64,000 nt of DNA from Roseisalinus antarcticus (GTDB taxonomy: Bacteria; Pseudomonadota; Alphaproteobacteria; Rhodobacterales; Rhodobacteraceae), in assembly GCF_900172355.1 (NCBI RefSeq), contig NZ_FWFZ01000001.1:434001-498000 (forward strand), written 5' to 3'. Every line of letters begins with the position of its first letter. Positions within the stretch are counted from its first letter, which is position 1. Below are positions 61,830-64,000 of the stretch, in pieces. The position numbers were made by a program, and so were the translations under genes. The notes beneath the pieces are model-generated. The model worked only from the letters and a program-made list of their open reading frames with translations, did not search any database and was not told where the DNA came from.

Positions 61830-62211
61830 TTCCGGCCGACGCCGCATTTCCACCGGCTCTCCGTTCGAAGAGACGATCGGCTATTCCCGTGCAGTCGTGG
61901 CGGACGGATGGGTCTTCGTCGCGGGCACCACGGGCTACGATTACGCGTCGATGACCATGCCTCGGGACGTCGCAGATCAATGCCGAAACGCGCTGAGCAC
62001 GATCTCCCGCGCCCTCCGGGACGCGGGATCATCGCTCGATGAGGTGGTTCGCGTCCGCTACATCCTCCCCAACCGGGCCGACTGGCCGGCCTGCTGGCCG
62101 GTAACGTCAGAGATCTTCGGCAAGATCAGACCGGCAGCGACAATGTTCGTCGCGGATCTGCAAGAGCCTGAAATGAAAATCGAGATCGAGGTCACGGCCC
62201 GCCTGCCCTGA
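61810..62211 (+). CDS. RidA/YjgF/UK114-family protein
   Basis: A 133-residue protein of the RidA fold, whose members remove reactive imines and enamines or act in related catabolism. Conserved stretches are [40 protein letters not shown] and the Arg in [20 protein letters not shown], with the final [11 protein letters not shown] chose ATG 61810 because GAAGAAGG precedes it; it overlaps clpX by 20 bp, suggesting coupled translation. The first 20 residues are polar and loosely conserved. Confidence 0.88.
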   Translation: MRPLPDNSGRRRISTGSPFEETIGYSRAVVADGWVFVAGTTGYDYASMTMPRDVADQCRNALSTISRALRDAGSSLDEVVRVRYILPNRADWPACWPVTSEIFGKIRPAATMFVADLQEPEMKIEIEVTARLP

Positions 62212-62269
62212 TCGACACAGGCCCGGGGATGGCGGGTGGGGTGTCGCCGCAGGCGCACGGCACCCGGCA

Positions 62270-63622
62270 TCACGCGGCAGGCTGGCCCTCGGACAGCTGA
62301 TCGAACCCTGCCGAAAACTTGATCGCCTCCGTGAGCAGTCTGGGCGGAGACCACAGCGCACTTTCCTCGGCCCAGCCCTCCATCAGCCGTTTCATCCGCA
62401 ACAGGCCGAGGCTCTGCGCCGCCCTCAGCGGCCCGCCCCGGTGGCGGGGAAAACCCAGCCCATAAACGGCAAGCACATCGACATCGCCCGGGCGCGACAC
62501 GGCGCCCGTCTCGACAAGCCGCGCCCCGGCGGCCATCAGGGCGGCCACGATTCGCGGCACGACCTCCGCTCCCTCACGGCCCGCGCCAGGCTCGGTGCCG
62601 CCGAACGCGCCTTTGGCAAACCCGTAATCGACCATCGCCGCGTCGATCGTCGCGGCAGAAACCCCCTGCCCCGACAGCGCGGTCACCGTCTGGCCCAGGA
62701 CGTGCTGAAGTCGTCCGACGATCTGTGCGCCCTCCGGTTCGGCGACGGTCCGTCGCCCCTCCGTGCTGCTCAGCAGGCGGGTCGAGATGCGGCGTTCGGA
62801 CAGGAAGACATGGGTCAGCGCCACCGATTGCGGATCGGCTCGGCAATCCGCACGCGCCGCGGCCTCGAACATCAGGCCGCTCGGGAACGGCAGCAGCAAG
62901 GCCGCCTCCACGCAATCGATCATCCGCGCCGGCGCGATCAGAGCCGAGGCCGCCTGCGCCGCGCGATGATGTGCGACCGCCTCGGTGAAGGCCACACCGT
63001 CGGACAGCCCCGACCGTCGCGCCCGGGTGGGACGCGGCGCGGTGCCCCGCGCGGCGATGGACTTGGCATAGGTATGGGTGCCGGTCGGCAGGTGTCCGAC
63101 CACGATTCCGTCCACCAGACCGAGCTTGCGGGCCGCATCCGCCGCGATCGGCCGCCCTGACAACAGCAGCCTCAGCGCCGCATCCGCCCCCACGATCCGC
63201 GGCAGGCGCTGGCTTCCCCCGGCGCCGCAGACCAGCCCCAGCGCGACCTCCGGAAAGCCCAGCCGGCTATCCGGATCCGCAAGCCGCCAATGGGCCGCGA
63301 GCGCCAGCTCCGCTCCGCCGCCGAGGGTCAGGCCATGCAGCGCCGCGACGACAGGACGGGGACAGGATTCGATCCGCTCGCAGACCTCGGCCAATGTCGG
63401 CGCACCTTCGCCCTCCCCCGCTTCGCGCACGTCGGGACCGACGGAAAAGTAGTCGCCCTCGGCGCTGAGCATCACGGATGTCACCCGCGTGTCCGTCACC
63501 AAGCGTCCGAAGATGTCCCACAGTTCGGACCGGACCTCGGGGGTCAGGGCATTGTTCGGCGGCTTGGCGAGCGTCACGATCGCGACCCCCTCGCGTATCC
63601 GATATTTGACCGGTTTACTCAT
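62270..63622 (-). CDS. enoyl-CoA hydratase fused to a FadB-type C-terminal domain, NAD domain missing
   Basis: A 450-residue protein that follows FadB at both ends but not in the middle. Residues 1-190 are a crotonase domain: GVAIVTLAKPPNNALTPEVR, ALHGLTLGGGAELALAAHWR, GFPEVALGLVCGAGGSQRLP with the catalytic Glu. The FadB linker follows (LPFPSGLMFEAA). Then, instead of the GxGxxG NAD domain, the sequence jumps to the last 3HCDH repeat (LETGAVSRPGDVDVLAVYGL, GFPRHRGGPLRAAQSL). It should hydrate enoyl-CoA but cannot dehydrogenate. Start at 63622 (MSKPVKYRIREG). Confidence 0.8.
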   Translation of the reverse strand: MSKPVKYRIREGVAIVTLAKPPNNALTPEVRSELWDIFGRLVTDTRVTSVMLSAEGDYFSVGPDVREAGEGEGAPTLAEVCERIESCPRPVVAALHGLTLGGGAELALAAHWRLADPDSRLGFPEVALGLVCGAGGSQRLPRIVGADAALRLLLSGRPIAADAARKLGLVDGIVVGHLPTGTHTYAKSIAARGTAPRPTRARRSGLSDGVAFTEAVAHHRAAQAASALIAPARMIDCVEAALLLPFPSGLMFEAAARADCRADPQSVALTHVFLSERRISTRLLSSTEGRRTVAEPEGAQIVGRLQHVLGQTVTALSGQGVSAATIDAAMVDYGFAKGAFGGTEPGAGREGAEVVPRIVAALMAAGARLVETGAVSRPGDVDVLAVYGLGFPRHRGGPLRAAQSLGLLRMKRLMEGWAEESALWSPPRLLTEAIKFSAGFDQLSEGQPAA

Positions 63623-63673
63623 CACTGCCCCGTCGGTCGCCCCCGGCATAGCGTCGTCCCGGACTGGATCGAC

Positions 63674-63682
63674 TTATCCACA
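63674..63682 (+). promoter_or_regulatory. consensus DnaA box
   Basis: TTATCCACA, an exact match to the high-affinity DnaA box, 52 bases upstream of the hydratase-like gene. A single box is not an origin; it could titrate DnaA or be chance. Confidence 0.35.
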
Positions 63683-63756
63683 TACTGCCCGCATACCGGA
63701 CGAAGACAAGCCTCTGCGCTCGGAATTGGTCCGGGGGCGCGGCAGTGCCACAGGTC

Positions 63757-64000
63757 TCAGGTGTTTGGGGGCGCTTCGCAGAACACCTCATAGAGGCGCT
63801 CCAGCACCGGCGTCACGCGTGGATCTGCCAGCTGATACCGGATGACCCGCCCATGGCGGCTGGCACTCACCAGACCTTCGCCCCGCAGCCGCGCGAGTTG
63901 GCCCGAGACATAGGATTGGCTGGCACCGAGGATCTCCTCCAGCTCGCCGACGCTCCGTTCGCCGGGGACAAGTGCGCACAGCAAACGCAGACGCGCCGGG
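63757..64000 (-). CDS. ArsR-family regulator, cut by the window end
   Basis: The gene runs leftward and its 5' end lies beyond base 64000, where the frame is still open (PARLRLLCALVPGERSVGEL). The recognition helix is GASQSYVSGQLARLRGEGLV and the wing is SASRHGRVIRYQLADPR. The visible 80 residues include Cys only near LLCAL, at the alpha3-type position, and in YEVFCEAPP, so thiol or metal sensing is possible but unproven. It is upstream of the hydratase-like gene on the same strand, 134 bp apart. Confidence 0.85.
   Translation of the reverse strand, partial: PARLRLLCALVPGERSVGELEEILGASQSYVSGQLARLRGEGLVSASRHGRVIRYQLADPRVTPVLERLYEVFCEAPPNT

Overview
The window is a GC-rich chromosomal stretch from an alphaproteobacterium, almost certainly a member of the Rhodobacterales (Roseobacter/Paracoccus relatives). 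The evidence is the rpmF-plsX-ihfA-MerR order, a TakP-like TRAP transporter, a VPLPA-CTERM sorting tail, a phaZ/phaC-phaP-phaR polyhydroxybutyrate locus with TGC-type PhaR sites, a double-length dCTP deaminase, a DUF2852 gene and short repeats of the CCGGGATATTT...CCAGAAGAA type. It reads as core genome: one tRNA, no insertion sequence, no prophage and no CRISPR array.

Layout. 0.1-3.5 kb: ribosomal protein L32, PlsX, IHF-alpha and a MerR regulator with a very long disordered tail; fabH, normally between plsX and ihfA, is absent. 3.5-9.8 kb: tRNA-Pro(GGG), dCTP deaminase, an RlmI-like methyltransferase overlapping a PIN protein, then edd-eda behind a GntR/LacI-like operator. 9.5-16.9 kb: GlnE, a YbaK deacylase, an MFS carrier, DUF2852 and RDD membrane proteins, and the N-end-rule leucyltransferase. 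16.9-25.2 kb: a TRAP operon with oversized membrane subunits, divergent from a Cache-type histidine kinase/response regulator pair and followed by an HD-GYP protein. 25.9-27.6 kb: an RTX calcium-binding protein.

27.9-30.7 kb: the acetolactate synthase operon, with a visible promoter, a 15-codon leader peptide carrying Ile-Leu-Val-Leu-Val, and an intrinsic terminator (attenuation); its second gene ends in a 33-bp minisatellite. 30.7-36.4 kb: nucleoside hydrolase, GNAT, SelO, glutaryl-CoA dehydrogenase and two unknowns. 36.5-40 kb: pyrC, pyrE, dnaB. 40-43.6 kb: a PhzF-like protein, a two-gene membrane operon pairing a helical membrane protein with an anchored ClpP-like protein, and a degenerate receiver. 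43.8-47.5 kb: alanine racemase, MlaE and MlaF in one overlapping operon, then two small membrane genes. 47.6-51.1 kb: a LysR regulator divergent from a class III aminotransferase, then a VPLPA-CTERM protein.

51.4-55.9 kb: the PHB locus, with PhaR sites before phaP and between phaC and phaZ. 55.9-59.6 kb: a GFA-like protein, Lrp regulator/LysE exporter pair, a photolyase homologue whose domains appear circularly permuted, and an ArsR-SRPBCC pair. 59.8-64 kb: clpP, clpX, a RidA-like protein, an enoyl-CoA hydratase fused to the tail of a FadB-type enzyme without its NAD domain, and an ArsR gene cut by the window end.

The strongest points for follow-up are the ilv attenuator, the permuted photolyase, the ClpP-like membrane operon, paired palindromes at 16.88 kb, a pair of 19-bp operators before the DUF2852 gene, and a repeat family whose hairpin shows compensatory changes.
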